Shown piece by piece: positions 10,101 to 19,048 of a DNA stretch of 64,000 bases. The stretch's first letter is position 1, and each line of letters begins with the position of its first letter. The notes below the pieces were generated by a model. It made no database searches. It was given only the letters and a program-made list of their open reading frames with translations, and was not told the origin of the DNA. Source of the DNA: CAZFVY01 sp964522665 (GTDB lineage Bacteria > Verrucomicrobiota > Verrucomicrobiia > Limisphaerales > CAZFVY01). The stretch lies in assembly GCA_964522665.1 (NCBI GenBank), contig CAZFVY010000012.1, positions 30,357 through 94,356 of the forward strand. Reading direction: 5' to 3'. The translations under genes and the position numbers were made by a program.

Positions 10101-11535
10101 CCACCGTTTCGATCCACTGGCCATAGTCACCACCCAGTTGCGATAATTCCAACGGCTTGGCCGGCGGTAGCAGCGCCGGCCCAAGAATGGACAAATCAAG
10201 ATTCGTCAGAATATAATTTTGCCCCGCCGTCGCCGTCCGTCCCGTGATTTCCACCCGTTGCCCCACCGCCGGTTTGATGTTGAAGACTCGCGGGTCGAAG
10301 TACATGGTCTGGAAACCGTCATCGACAAAGAGTTGGTTCCACCCGCCGTCATATCCGATCACCACGCCGGTGATCCGGACCGGCTGTCCCTGCTGGGCTT
10401 GTTCGCGGGTCAACGCGTAAAACTGGGCGAAATTCGCGATTTCCCGGCCGACCAGGGCGGGCGCGATCGGCGCGGAAGCTCGCGCGACCGCCGGCGCGGC
10501 CGCGGTCGGGCCGGCGTTCGCCGCCGGAGGCGAAATCAATTCGAAATAGGCGTCGGCCAATTCCACGCCGGTTGGTAAGGCGGTCAAATAGCCCCATAAA
10601 TTCACCCGAGCCCCGCGCGGCGTGAACGCGGCTTGGGTGATCTGGGCGCGAATCGTGCCCGTCGCATCCTCAACGATCAGGTATTCGCCCGCCTTGAAAT
10701 CCGCCACCAACCCGCTTACGTGAACTCGTCGGCCCGCGCCCGGACCGGAGTCACGGGCGGACAGCCCGCCAACGGGTTCGACGGGCGTGGCCAACGGATT
10801 CTGGCTTGGCCTCTCCAAAATCGTGATTTCTTCGACTCGCGGCGCTCCCAACGTGGCCGCGATCAGACGCCCATCCACGACCTGGCTGGTGTTGATGCCC
10901 CGAATCCGGACCGCGCAATCAAACCACGACCGAACATCGTTGGTCGGTGGGGTTCCCATCACGTAAACAAGGCAACTGCGGTCTCGGTCATGCAGCGTCA
11001 ATCCCAGGCGGCCCTTCGAAGTCTCCGCGACCCGGACGCGCCCGCTGGTCTCCACCCACTGCCCGTAATCACCCGCCAATTGGGGTATCTCTAGGCGCCT
11101 CGCGGCCGGCAGCGGCGCGCGCCCGCGCGGGGCGAACGCGAGGTTGGTGAGATAATAATTGCCATCGCTGACCGCCGTGACGCCGGTGATCTCGACCGAC
11201 TGGCCGATCGCGAACTCGTTCGTGAAACGGCTTGGGTCCAGAAACAGGGTCTGGTCGCCATCGCTAAAGTGCAGTTGGTTCCACCCTTTATCGGCGTTCA
11301 GGACGACGCACTTGAGGCGAACCGGCCTTCCCATCCGCGCCTGCTCGAGCGGCAAAGCGTAATATTGGCGGATGGTGACGACCTCTCCGCCCGGCGGCTC
11401 CGGCGCCGCGCCCCAGCCGGCACGCGCGAGCCAACCGGCGGCGCCAACGAACATCAGCAGGCGGCGCCACCCGCCGAAACCCGGCGGCCGACCGGCGATT
11501 TTCCTGATCACTCGGCGCTCCATTTTGGTCCACAT
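7198..11535 (-). CDS. Membrane sensor histidine kinase with three OB-like extracytoplasmic modules, PAS and HisKA_2/HATPase
   Basis: Very large sensor kinase (1445 residues from the ATG at 11535; in-frame ATGs also at 11616 and 11523, and no ribosome site decides). After a signal-peptide-like segment come three tandem ~285-residue modules. In residue numbers from the 11616 Met they lie at ~78-361, ~390-675 and ~698-995. Each opens with a [L/F]YAL-type start and contains beta-rich OB-fold-like units with the pattern GQ-VE-TG, DYGQW-ET-GRV and GTIRA. A further OB-like unit (~1000-1095) precedes a membrane helix (~1104-1125). A PAS domain (~1145-1262) with a DVTERK end leads to a HisKA_2 motif KEIHHRVKNN (His1276) and an HATPase with ELVSNAYKHAF and DNGTG. 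A paralogue with only two modules lies directly upstream. No response regulator is nearby. The signal bound by the modules is unknown. Confidence 0.88.
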   Translation of the reverse strand: MWTKMERRVIRKIAGRPPGFGGWRRLLMFVGAAGWLARAGWGAAPEPPGGEVVTIRQYYALPLEQARMGRPVRLKCVVLNADKGWNQLHFSDGDQTLFLDPSRFTNEFAIGQSVEITGVTAVSDGNYYLTNLAFAPRGRAPLPAARRLEIPQLAGDYGQWVETSGRVRVAETSKGRLGLTLHDRDRSCLVYVMGTPPTNDVRSWFDCAVRIRGINTSQVVDGRLIAATLGAPRVEEITILERPSQNPLATPVEPVGGLSARDSGPGAGRRVHVSGLVADFKAGEYLIVEDATGTIRAQITQAAFTPRGARVNLWGYLTALPTGVELADAYFELISPPAANAGPTAAAPAVARASAPIAPALVGREIANFAQFYALTREQAQQGQPVRITGVVIGYDGGWNQLFVDDGFQTMYFDPRVFNIKPAVGQRVEITGRTATAGQNYILTNLDLSILGPALLPPAKPLELSQLGGDYGQWIETVGRVRVVETSKGRLVMVVHDQGRSCVVTVMGAPRAGDFNEFLDCRVRIRGINNSRSVNGQLEQGQVFAPGFDEITILERPALNPLEEPVIAIGSLLGRELGSWTNNRVHINGVVSSSRLGESLVVKDPTGTIRARVVQVTEAAADQRVNVWGFIRASSGGVELEDAYFEHAQPPPQTLADAPPAGALSPWAGQTGALTNIADVLRLGRDDAAMGKPVRLRGVITYADTEWQTAFLQDRGGAIYLKLNQREIRPRQLVELAGRTGAGGFTPEIIVSEIQVLGVGEAPPSPMVDLEDVANGRMDAHWVEMEGVVQRIEQRQWGHLRLSVMTPKGRFNVVIPDHFNAPAPTQLLDALVSIQGVCGVELNLRRQFSGVTLYAPNLDQVNVLEPAPPDPFAVHATPIAAVATFDPDHLAGRRVKIHGTVTLSAPGEGFFVQDASGGMRVQTRQTNEAQIGDAVDVLGFPVVGDYSPGFEEAEFRVTPGGPPPVVAPATADQIMARGTNDNCLVRLEARLLQSVPRAARPELVLQDGAIVFTAQLATPVTGRWPADYRPGSLLRLTGVASIQGDQRHEPKSFRLLLRRPADLELLATPPWWTWARASWALGAMLLIALAAAGWGLTLREQVRLKSELIRQKLEREAALEERFRVLVNNANDIVYTHDLNGRINSLNQAGEEFFGCPRERWLGMNVADLLAPGEWERARAMMERKMVGGGRTTYEIEVLAADGSRRALEVSTWLVQRDDRSVEVQGIGRDVTERKRALAEKELLLKEIHHRVKNNMQVVSSLLTLQSGQTKDPKIIALFRQSENRVKSMALIHEKLYKSADFARVEFLEYTRSLIQMISAAHGAGARVIQTALEIQPVSLGIDTAIPVGLILNELVSNAYKHAFNDRTDGVISVTFYAADDQVVLTVRDNGTGLPEGFDIDESQTLGMRLVKILTKQIGGTLAVRRDGGAEFSVSFPLARTRQAA

Positions 11536-11661
11536 TTTCGCGTTGATAAAGACCACGGCAACCCCGCGCTCTAGTCGGACAAACGGATACGGTAGCCGAG
11601 CGAGCCGCTGACGCAAGCGGCCAAACGCCCGTCCAAACCGCGATTTGCCGGAGCGCCCACG

Positions 11662-14600
11662 CTACGTTATCGCTTTCCGGCTGGTAAGCGGGAAAATAAT
11701 CGTAAACTCGGCTCCCCCCTGACTGCGCGCCACGAGTGTGCCGCCGATCTGTTTGGTCAAAATCTTGACCAGGCGCATGCCGAGGGAAGGCGATTTTTCG
11801 ATGTCAAAATCATCCGCCAATCCCGCCCCGTTGTCCCGCACGGTCAGCGTCACTTGATTCCCTTCCGCGTACAACCGAACTCCGATCACGCCCTCGCGGC
11901 CGGCCGGGAAGGCGTGCTTGAAAGCGTTCGAAACGAGTTCATTCAGGATCAGCCCGACCGGAATCGCCGCGTCGATCCCCAGCGAAACCGGTTGGATGTC
12001 CAAATCGGTGCGAATCGCCCGCGTGCCGATGCCATGCGCGACCGAGATCATTTGGATGAGGCTGCTCGTGTACTCGATGAAATCGACCCGCGCGAGATCC
12101 GCGGACTTGTAGAGTTTCTCGTGAATGAGCGCCATCGATTTGACCCGGTTCTCACTCTGCCGAAAAAGCGCCACGATATTCGGGTCCTTGGTCTGCCCTG
12201 ACTGCAGCGTCAACAGGCTCGAAACCACCTGCATGTTGTTCTTTACTCGATGGTGGATTTCCTTGAGCAGCAGCTCCTTTTCCTCGAGCGCCCGCTTCCG
12301 CTCCGTGACGTCGCGCGCGATCCCCTGCACCTCGACGGATTTCCCGTCCCGCTGGACCAGCCAGGTGCTGACTTCGAGCGTGCGCTCGCCGCCGTCGCCG
12401 GCCACCACATTCACCTCATAGGTGGTGCGTCCGCCCTCCACCGTTTTGCGCTGAATCATTCGGCGGATCTTATCATGTTCGCCTGGGGCCAGGATTTCCG
12501 CCACGTTCACTTTCCGCCATTGCTCGGAGGGACAGGCGAAAAAACGTTCGCCCGCCTGATTAAGCGAACTCATGTTCCCCGCCAAATCGTGGGTGTACAC
12601 GATGTCATTCGCGTTGTTCACCAAGGTTCGGAAACGCTCCTCGAGCGCCGCTTCCTGCTCCAGTTTCTGGCGGATCAGCTCGCTTTTGACCTGAACCTGC
12701 CGGCGCAAGGTCAAGCCCCAGCCCGCCGCGCCGAAAAGCACCACCACCATGACTCCCAGCGTCCACGACGCCCGCTGCCAGGTCCACCAAGGCGGACGCT
12801 CGCGCAGCTCGATGTCGGTCGGCTGGCGCAGCAGCAGCCGGAAGGTCTTCGGATCGTGGCGCTGGTCCCCCTGGATCGAGCAGACGCCCGTGAGCCGGAC
12901 CAGGCTGCCCGACGCCAGCGCCGGGAAACTTCCCGTCGGCGCGGAGCCCTCCACACGCGCGGTGAAAATGATCGCGCCATCCTGCAGAATCAATTCGGGA
13001 TTGGCGGAACGCGGCACACTCTGGAGCAGCCGCGCGTCGAGTCGCACCACCAGGTTGTCATTGGTTCCCTGCTCCAGGACTTGGATCGCGGCGCTGGGTT
13101 TGGCCGCGGGCGGGGAGCCGGAGCCGGTCACCCGGTACACCGCCTCCTCAAAGTAGGGAGAAAAATCGCCCATCGCGGGAAAACCGAGCACGTCCACGAC
13201 ATCCCCGAGGCGGAGCTCGTTCGTCTCCCGAGCCTGCACCCGCATTCCCCCGGAGATATCTTGCAGAAAAAAACCCTGGCCCGGCGCCCGCAACGTGACG
13301 ATCCCGCTGACTTTAACCCGGCGCCCCGCCAGCCGCTCGGGATCAAAGGTGGCCACGGCGGCGATCTTCGTCGTCTCCACCGCGAACGGATCCCCGGGCG
13401 CCGAAACCACGATCCGAACCTGGCCCAACTGTTGGACGTGCAGCGTGATGCCGCTGAGCTGGCGCCGCGAGTTCAGCTCCGCGCCGCACGCGCCTTGGAT
13501 TCGCACCACCGTATCGAGCAGATTGGTGGGCATCGCCTGATTCGCGAATTCCGGCACGATGGCCTTGAAACGGCCTTTGGGGGTCATCAGGCCGAGCGTC
13601 AAGTGCCCGGCGGTCTCGGTCAGCGTGCGGACGACTCCTTCCATCTCCACCCAGCGCGAGTCAAAATGCCCGTTGGCCAGGTCGTCGAGGTCAACTCTTG
13701 CGGCCGTCGGCAAATTGGTCACTCCCAAAACCTGGATCTCCGGTTTCAAAATGACGGGGCTGAAGCCGCCGGGTCCCGTTTGTCCGGTCACCTCAACCCA
13801 TTGTCCAGCGTGCAGATCCTTCTGCGTTAAATCGAGATAAACCGCGCCCGATTGGCCTTGCAGGAACCCGTTGTGCCATTCGGCGTCCGCGTACGTAAGC
13901 ACGCCCCGCACCCGCACCGGGGCGCCGCTCGACGCCTCCGCGCGGGGTAGTCTGATAATGTCCGCGATCTGCGTAAGCGTGCCAGGCCCGGGCGCCGCCC
14001 GCGCCCCGGCCTCGGTCGGCGGCGCCGCGACCGCGTTGCGCGCCGGGGCCGGCGTCAGCTCGAAATAGGCGTCACTTAGAATCGGGCCGTTCGGAGACGC
14101 GCTGAGGTAGCCCCAAACGTCCGCCCGCGTGTCGGCGGGCGCCTGGGTGACTTGGCTGACCTGCGCGCGAATCGTTCCCGTCGGGTCGCGGAGGATCAGC
14201 GATTGTCCCGGTTGATCGATCACGATCAAGCCGTTCAAATGCACCGGGGCGTTGGTCCACGGCCCCAACTCCCGATTCAACACGCTCTGCACCGCGACGA
14301 CCGGCCCACCCAACGGGCCGGTAACCGGACGGTCAAGGACGGTGATCTCCCCGAAGTCAGGAACGAACAGCGAGGCCGATTGGAGCCGGCCATTCACGAT
14401 CGTGCTGTTGTTGATGCCGCGCAGGCGGACATTGCAATCCAGAAGCCATTTGAAATCATTGGTCTTGGGCGGCCCCAAGACGTAAACCAAACAACTCTGG
14501 TTCTGATCGCGAACCATAAGCGCCAGCCGGCCACTGCTGACCTCCGCCACGCGGACGCGCCCGGACGTCTCGATCCACTGACCATAGTCGCTCGTCAATT

Positions 14601-15054
14601 GCGGCAGCGTGAGCGGGTTCCCCGGCGGAAGCCCGACCCGGCCGATGACGGTTAAGCTCAGGTTCGTGACATCGTTATTTCCCCCCACGACGATTGTCTG
14701 ACCGGTTAGCTCGACCAATTGCCCGACCTCCGGACGCGTCCGCAAGGAGCGTGGATTCAGGTAGGCCGTCCCGGTTCCGTCCCGCACGTAGAATTTGTTC
14801 CACTCGAAATCGTAGCAAAGCACGACGCATCGCAGACGCACCGGCCAGCCTTGCACCGCCTGGTCGCGCCGCAACCCGTAAAACTGCTGAACCGTAACCG
14901 CCTCGCCTTGCTTGGGTGCCTGCGCCGCCGATCGTTCAACCCAAATCAACCAGATCAAGAGCGCTCCCGCCCAGGCCAGCGCGCCGCGCCAACAGCCGAG
15001 ATGAGGCGTCCTGCCGACGCCTCGACCGGGCCTTGATAACCCAGCGCTCCTCAT
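11662..15054 (-). CDS. Membrane sensor histidine kinase with two OB-like extracytoplasmic modules (paralogue of the downstream kinase)
   Basis: A 1130-residue tandem paralogue of the downstream kinase, 126 bp upstream of that gene's chosen start and on the same strand. It has a signal peptide (hydrophobic ALAWAGALLIWLIW, cleavage near SAAQA), then module I (~52-335), module II (~358-645), a last OB-like unit (~650-750), a membrane helix (~763-782), PAS (~807-918), HisKA_2 with KEIHHRVKNN (His934), and HATPase with ELVSNAFKHAF and DNGAG. The cytoplasmic halves of the two kinases are nearly identical in long stretches, for example FRQSENRVKSMALIHEKLYK. The pair therefore arose by tandem duplication, and the extracytoplasmic part then changed by gain or loss of one module. 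The first ~20 codons contain a short palindrome (15003-15023), so the real start could lie a little downstream. HisKA_2 kinases usually work with a separate receiver protein, which is not in the window. Confidence 0.88.
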   Translation of the reverse strand: MRSAGLSRPGRGVGRTPHLGCWRGALAWAGALLIWLIWVERSAAQAPKQGEAVTVQQFYGLRRDQAVQGWPVRLRCVVLCYDFEWNKFYVRDGTGTAYLNPRSLRTRPEVGQLVELTGQTIVVGGNNDVTNLSLTVIGRVGLPPGNPLTLPQLTSDYGQWIETSGRVRVAEVSSGRLALMVRDQNQSCLVYVLGPPKTNDFKWLLDCNVRLRGINNSTIVNGRLQSASLFVPDFGEITVLDRPVTGPLGGPVVAVQSVLNRELGPWTNAPVHLNGLIVIDQPGQSLILRDPTGTIRAQVSQVTQAPADTRADVWGYLSASPNGPILSDAYFELTPAPARNAVAAPPTEAGARAAPGPGTLTQIADIIRLPRAEASSGAPVRVRGVLTYADAEWHNGFLQGQSGAVYLDLTQKDLHAGQWVEVTGQTGPGGFSPVILKPEIQVLGVTNLPTAARVDLDDLANGHFDSRWVEMEGVVRTLTETAGHLTLGLMTPKGRFKAIVPEFANQAMPTNLLDTVVRIQGACGAELNSRRQLSGITLHVQQLGQVRIVVSAPGDPFAVETTKIAAVATFDPERLAGRRVKVSGIVTLRAPGQGFFLQDISGGMRVQARETNELRLGDVVDVLGFPAMGDFSPYFEEAVYRVTGSGSPPAAKPSAAIQVLEQGTNDNLVVRLDARLLQSVPRSANPELILQDGAIIFTARVEGSAPTGSFPALASGSLVRLTGVCSIQGDQRHDPKTFRLLLRQPTDIELRERPPWWTWQRASWTLGVMVVVLFGAAGWGLTLRRQVQVKSELIRQKLEQEAALEERFRTLVNNANDIVYTHDLAGNMSSLNQAGERFFACPSEQWRKVNVAEILAPGEHDKIRRMIQRKTVEGGRTTYEVNVVAGDGGERTLEVSTWLVQRDGKSVEVQGIARDVTERKRALEEKELLLKEIHHRVKNNMQVVSSLLTLQSGQTKDPNIVALFRQSENRVKSMALIHEKLYKSADLARVDFIEYTSSLIQMISVAHGIGTRAIRTDLDIQPVSLGIDAAIPVGLILNELVSNAFKHAFPAGREGVIGVRLYAEGNQVTLTVRDNGAGLADDFDIEKSPSLGMRLVKILTKQIGGTLVARSQGGAEFTIIFPLTSRKAIT

Positions 15055-15162
15055 CGGTCTCCGCGAGGCGCATCGATCGCGTCGCGGTGGCGGCGCCGCC
15101 CTGCGAATCGCACCCCGGCAAACAGTTTGCCCTCGTTTGGCATGGCTTAATTAAACGTTAAC

Positions 15163-15181
15163 GCTAATCGGCCCGATTAGC
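15163..15181. promoter_or_regulatory. 19-bp palindrome in divergent intergenic region, possible operator
   Basis: Two 9-bp arms GCTAATCGG / CCGATTAGC are separated by a single C. The palindrome lies in the 321-bp space between the divergent starts of the two-module kinase (minus) and the cytochrome c gene (plus), next to an AT-rich stretch TTAATTAAACGTTAAC (15147-15162). A one-base loop is unfavourable for an RNA hairpin, so a dimer-binding operator is more likely than a terminator. The binding protein is unknown. The rest of the intergenic space shows nothing else I can name. Confidence 0.4.
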
Positions 15182-15375
15182 TCTGTCCAAGGTAATCCTC
15201 CGCCCACGACCAAGGCCCCCGAGTTTCCGTCACCTGCGACCGCCGTTCGCCTCAGATCCGCGGCCTGACACGACAAAAAATGTGGTGGCTCAGCCAGTCA
15301 AAGTACGGGAGCATCTCATTGGCCAAGCCACGATGCCTCGCGGTTCAACGCGAAGCCGGATCCGTGCGCGTCAAC

Positions 15376-17625
15376 ATGAGTATTGCCGCCAAAGCCCAAC
15401 GCCCCGATTCCCGCCGCTCATTTCGACGCCGCGCGTCCGGCCACGCCCGGTTGGCGGTCGATCGCGTTCGATCCACGCCGCGCGCTGGTCGCCAGCGCGC
15501 GGCGCCCATCGGCCTGGAGAAATCGTTCTTTCGACGGGCCTTGTTCGTCGCCGCATGCTCCGTCGTTCTGACCGCGCTGGCCTGGACCGCGCCTGCCCAA
15601 CCGGTGGTTCTCCCGGTCGAAGTGGTCGGGGCTGACGGGACCACCGTGACCGTGACGGTTGAGCTGGCGCCAGATTTGGCCGCAAGGGTTCAATCGCTCT
15701 GGATGCAAATCCATGGCTTGGCCTATGGCGGGATGGTGAGCGTGCAGGTCAACGACGGCGCGTGGCATCCCTTGCGCAACGATACCGTCACCGTCGCGGA
15801 GCCGGGTCAAAGCTATGGTGGCATCGGCGGTGGTTTTGCGACGCTTAGCGTGACGCTGCCACTTCCGCCGGGGTCGGTCGCGCCTCAGACGAACGCCCTT
15901 CGATTTCGTTTCAACCAAACCGACGGGATCGCGAGCGGGTTTCGAGCGCTGGCGTTCAATTTCATGACGGGCGAGGGCCGTCCCGCGTTGCCCGCCGAAA
16001 CTTTTGTTTTCGACGATCCCAATTCGTGGACGCCACCGCTTCCGGGCGCCGAGAACATTTCGGCCGGTGAGCAGCTTTGGCGCAACGCACCCATCGTAGC
16101 GAGCGGGCTGCCCAACGCCGCGCCGATTCACGCTCATTGCGCGGATTGTCACGCGCGCGACGGTCGTGATCTGAAATACTTCAATTATTCCAACGCCTCC
16201 ATCATCGCGCGCGCGCAGTTCCACGGGCTTCCCGCCCGGCAAGACCGGCAAATCGCCAGCTATATCCGCACTCTGCCCGAACCCAATCCTGGACGCCCGT
16301 GGAATCCGCCTTATCAGCCTGGACCCGGGCTGGACGCGCAACCGGTCGCGAACTGGTCCGCTGGAGCCGGCTTGCGCTGGGCGCTGGCGGACGACACCGA
16401 GTCCCTCGCCTACGCCTTTGCCCAAGCCGACGGGACGGTTCACAATTTCACTCCTGCGGCCACGCTGGCTTCTCACGCACCCAAAATCACCCCGGCAACC
16501 TTCCGCCCCGATGGCAACTTGAATGCGCGCGAGATTCCGATCTCTCTGCAATTGCCAGATTGGAATCACTGGCTGCCGCGCGTGCATCCGCTTGACGCCT
16601 GGGGTCCCGATTTTCCGCGGGGCGGCTTGGCGGCGCTTTACGACGGCGCGTATGACCCCGCCTCCGCCGCTCGACCGCAACCGCTCCCGGCTTCAGCGCG
16701 AAACAATCTGCGCGCGCGCCTCGCCTCCCCGGAACGCGCCAGGCTGATCGCGACGGGCGAAATTGCAACGCTGTTCGACCAGTGGACGGCCGCCGGCCAT
16801 CTATTCCTCGAACAACAACTCAAACGCCAAGCCTATCGATGGTCTCCGTCGCTCAGCGAAAAAACGTACGCCACCCAGTTATGGCTGCTAGTCAAGGCGT
16901 GGGAACTGGCGCAAGAGTTTGCCCTCGAAGGGCGCGGGCCGGAACACTCCGGCGTCACCGGCGAACCGCGCGCCTGGTTCAACGTCATTCCCGCCGCCGC
17001 CGCGCCGGCCACCTTTCACATTCCCGACGGCCCCAATGGAATGGGCGGCAGCGGACTGTCGAACGAATACTTCGATAACTCTTGGTATGAACTCCAACTT
17101 CTGCTGAACAACGGCGGTCATCGCCATCACGACCAGCGGCCCATCGACTGGGTTTACCTCATCAGCCGTTTCTTGGACCTCAACCGGGAAAGCCACCGAC
17201 CCGAGCCGGGCCGACTCCTCATCGCCGTCATAAAGGCTTGGCAATCAACCGATCCGGCCCTCGGCCCCAACGATTACTCCCACGGGTGGCGGCCCAATCG
17301 CAATATCGACCCCAGAATCATCGTCAGCCGCGCATGGGAACCGGTCTTTCAGCCGCTGCCGCCGGAAACCCGGAAGGCGATCACCGAATCGATGCTCGCC
17401 GCCTGGCTGGACAAAAACCTGCAGTACCCGGAGGCCCGATACTTCGCGGTGGGATTGACGGAACGTCCCTACGCTCCGCCCGCCGACTACGGAGCCATCT
17501 CCGGTGGCAAAGTCTGGGAAGCCGCTCCCCAATTCCAGGCGGCCGGCGTCAGCCCGGCCCTGATCGCCCGGCTCCGCGAGTGGGGCCGCGCGTATTCCGA
17601 CATGGCCGCCCGTTTCCACTATTGA
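15376..17625 (+). CDS. Secreted cytochrome c-type protein of unknown role
   Basis: A 749-residue protein from the ATG at 15376; an in-frame start at 15280 adds only a low-complexity leader. The N-terminus is very basic and then hydrophobic (LFVAACSVVLTALAWTAPAQP), a signal peptide for export. Residues ~75-210 form a beta-rich domain. A single haem c site CADCH lies near residue 254 (about base 16138), in a typical segment beginning SAGEQLW and ending in IASYIRTL. The C-terminal ~450 residues are Trp/Pro-rich with an alpha-helical look and no motif I recognise. The architecture suggests a periplasmic electron-transfer or haem-dependent enzyme, as is common in planctomycete and verrucomicrobial secretomes. 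The function is not known. It stands alone between a kinase and a peptidase gene. Confidence 0.75.
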   Translation: MSIAAKAQRPDSRRSFRRRASGHARLAVDRVRSTPRAGRQRAAPIGLEKSFFRRALFVAACSVVLTALAWTAPAQPVVLPVEVVGADGTTVTVTVELAPDLAARVQSLWMQIHGLAYGGMVSVQVNDGAWHPLRNDTVTVAEPGQSYGGIGGGFATLSVTLPLPPGSVAPQTNALRFRFNQTDGIASGFRALAFNFMTGEGRPALPAETFVFDDPNSWTPPLPGAENISAGEQLWRNAPIVASGLPNAAPIHAHCADCHARDGRDLKYFNYSNASIIARAQFHGLPARQDRQIASYIRTLPEPNPGRPWNPPYQPGPGLDAQPVANWSAGAGLRWALADDTESLAYAFAQADGTVHNFTPAATLASHAPKITPATFRPDGNLNAREIPISLQLPDWNHWLPRVHPLDAWGPDFPRGGLAALYDGAYDPASAARPQPLPASARNNLRARLASPERARLIATGEIATLFDQWTAAGHLFLEQQLKRQAYRWSPSLSEKTYATQLWLLVKAWELAQEFALEGRGPEHSGVTGEPRAWFNVIPAAAAPATFHIPDGPNGMGGSGLSNEYFDNSWYELQLLLNNGGHRHHDQRPIDWVYLISRFLDLNRESHRPEPGRLLIAVIKAWQSTDPALGPNDYSHGWRPNRNIDPRIIVSRAWEPVFQPLPPETRKAITESMLAAWLDKNLQYPEARYFAVGLTERPYAPPADYGAISGGKVWEAAPQFQAAGVSPALIARLREWGRAYSDMAARFHY

Positions 17626-17799
17626 TCGAAGCAAGATTTGGCCGCCCGGTCGCGCCAGCAAAACCCTGGCGTGCGCGCAGGCTCCTCAAGCCGGCTTGGC
17701 CGCGGCCCCGGGTTCGCGTCTTCCCCGTTCCGATCACCGCCTCGCTTCGGTGAATACCCCATCGACGGGCGTTGCGCCCGCGAGTAATCGAACCGTCGC

Positions 17800-18843
17800 A
17801 TGAGAAAAGATTTTTGCGCCGGTTGCGGCAGCGTCGTCTTTTTCGAGAATGTTCGATGCTTGAAATGCGGTCGGCAGCTCGGGTTCCTTCCCACGTCGGG
17901 AACCGTCGCGGCCCTCGAACCGGGGCCGGATAATCTCTTCCGCGTTTGCTCGGTCGCCGGGGGCGGACCGACTTATCGGGCCTGCGGCAACGGCGCGCGA
18001 TACCAGGTCTGCAACTGGATGATCCCAGCCGATGATCCTGCCCCCCTTTGCGTCGCGTGCCGTCTCAATCAGACGATTCCAGACCTTGGCGTGCCCGGCA
18101 ATCTAGCTCGCTGGCATAGTCTGGAAGTCGCGAAGCGCCGCGTCATCTATGGTTTGCTGCGACTCGACCTCCCCTTGGCGGCGGCGCCCGGCAGTGACGC
18201 GCCGAGCTTGCGCTTCGCCTTCCTCGCCGATTCCCCGGGGACATCGCCGGTCGCCACCTCTCACTCCAAGGGTCTGATCACGATCAATATCTCCGAAGCC
18301 GATGATGTCGAGCGGGAACGCGTTCGCGTCTTGATGCGCGAACAATACCGCACGCTCGTCGGCCACCTGCGGCACGAGATCGGTCATTTTTATTGGGACC
18401 GACTCGTGGCCCGAACCCGTTGGCTGCACCAAGTCCGAGCGTCGTTCGGCGACGAATCGGCCGATTACGCCCAGGCTCTTAGCTCCTACTATCGGCGCGA
18501 GCCGCCGGTCAACTGGGCGGAACGAGGCGCCAGCCCGTACGCCAGTTCCCACCCCTCTGAAGCCTGGGCGGAGGCTTGGGCGCACTATTTACATATTATG
18601 GACACGGTTGAGACCGCGGCTGAATTTGGCATTTTGCCCCATCGCGTGAGCACAACCCCGGGCACGAGATTGATCGACGCGTTTAGCTTCGACCAAATCC
18701 TTGAACTCTGGCGGCCACTCGCCTGCGCGGTGAACACCTTGAACCGCGGCCTTGGTCTGCCCGACCTTTACCCTTTCGTCCTTTCGCCGGCGGCGATCGG
18801 TCAACTTTCGTTGGTCAGCAAGGTAATCCGCGGCAGCCGGTGA
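17800..18843 (+). CDS. Putative zinc-binding metallopeptidase (Peptidase_Mx / DUF-type with zinc ribbon)
   Basis: A 347-residue cytoplasmic protein. The first ~90 residues form a zinc-ribbon-like region with CxxC pairs (CAGCG, CLKCG, later CVACR). The catalytic motif HEIGH (in LRHEIGHFYW) lies near residue 192, with a likely third ligand or glutamate in the downstream motif SEAWAEAWAHYLHI near residue 255. The whole layout (ribbon, then a region starting RWHSLEVAKRR, then HExGH, then EAWAE) matches the family annotated as putative zinc-binding metallopeptidase in many bacteria. The substrate is unknown. A small hairpin (CGGGCG-ttg-CGCCCG, 17766-17780) lies upstream of the ATG. There is no signal peptide. 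Confidence 0.85.
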   Translation: MRKDFCAGCGSVVFFENVRCLKCGRQLGFLPTSGTVAALEPGPDNLFRVCSVAGGGPTYRACGNGARYQVCNWMIPADDPAPLCVACRLNQTIPDLGVPGNLARWHSLEVAKRRVIYGLLRLDLPLAAAPGSDAPSLRFAFLADSPGTSPVATSHSKGLITINISEADDVERERVRVLMREQYRTLVGHLRHEIGHFYWDRLVARTRWLHQVRASFGDESADYAQALSSYYRREPPVNWAERGASPYASSHPSEAWAEAWAHYLHIMDTVETAAEFGILPHRVSTTPGTRLIDAFSFDQILELWRPLACAVNTLNRGLGLPDLYPFVLSPAAIGQLSLVSKVIRGSR

Positions 18844-19048
18844 CAACGAGCCAGTCGGCCGTGACGGAACTCGCTGGTTCGCGTTGGAGGAAGCACACCC
18901 GGTTCCGCCAATCCCAACCCGCGCGAGCACTCAGCAATGCCCGGATCAGCCCGCCAAAATCCGACGGCGGATTCGATTTCTCATCCACAAAGATTACTTT
19001 GAAAGATTGTCTGTCCCTTTTTCAACTCGGCGTAAATACATTGGCAAG

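Noticed and set aside
8557..10146. 529-codon plus-strand frame inside the first kinase
   Set aside because: Antisense shadow, Arg/His/Pro-rich without any domain.
12250..13830. 526-codon plus-strand frame inside the second kinase
   Set aside because: Same shadow pattern as in the paralogue, expected from shared sequence.
15418..16680. 420-codon minus-strand frame opposite the cytochrome gene
   Set aside because: No start signal or domain; the opposite frame has a signal peptide and CxxCH.
17652..17672. Hairpin after the cytochrome gene as a terminator
   Set aside because: Only a 6-bp stem plus one G-T pair, and no T-run follows.
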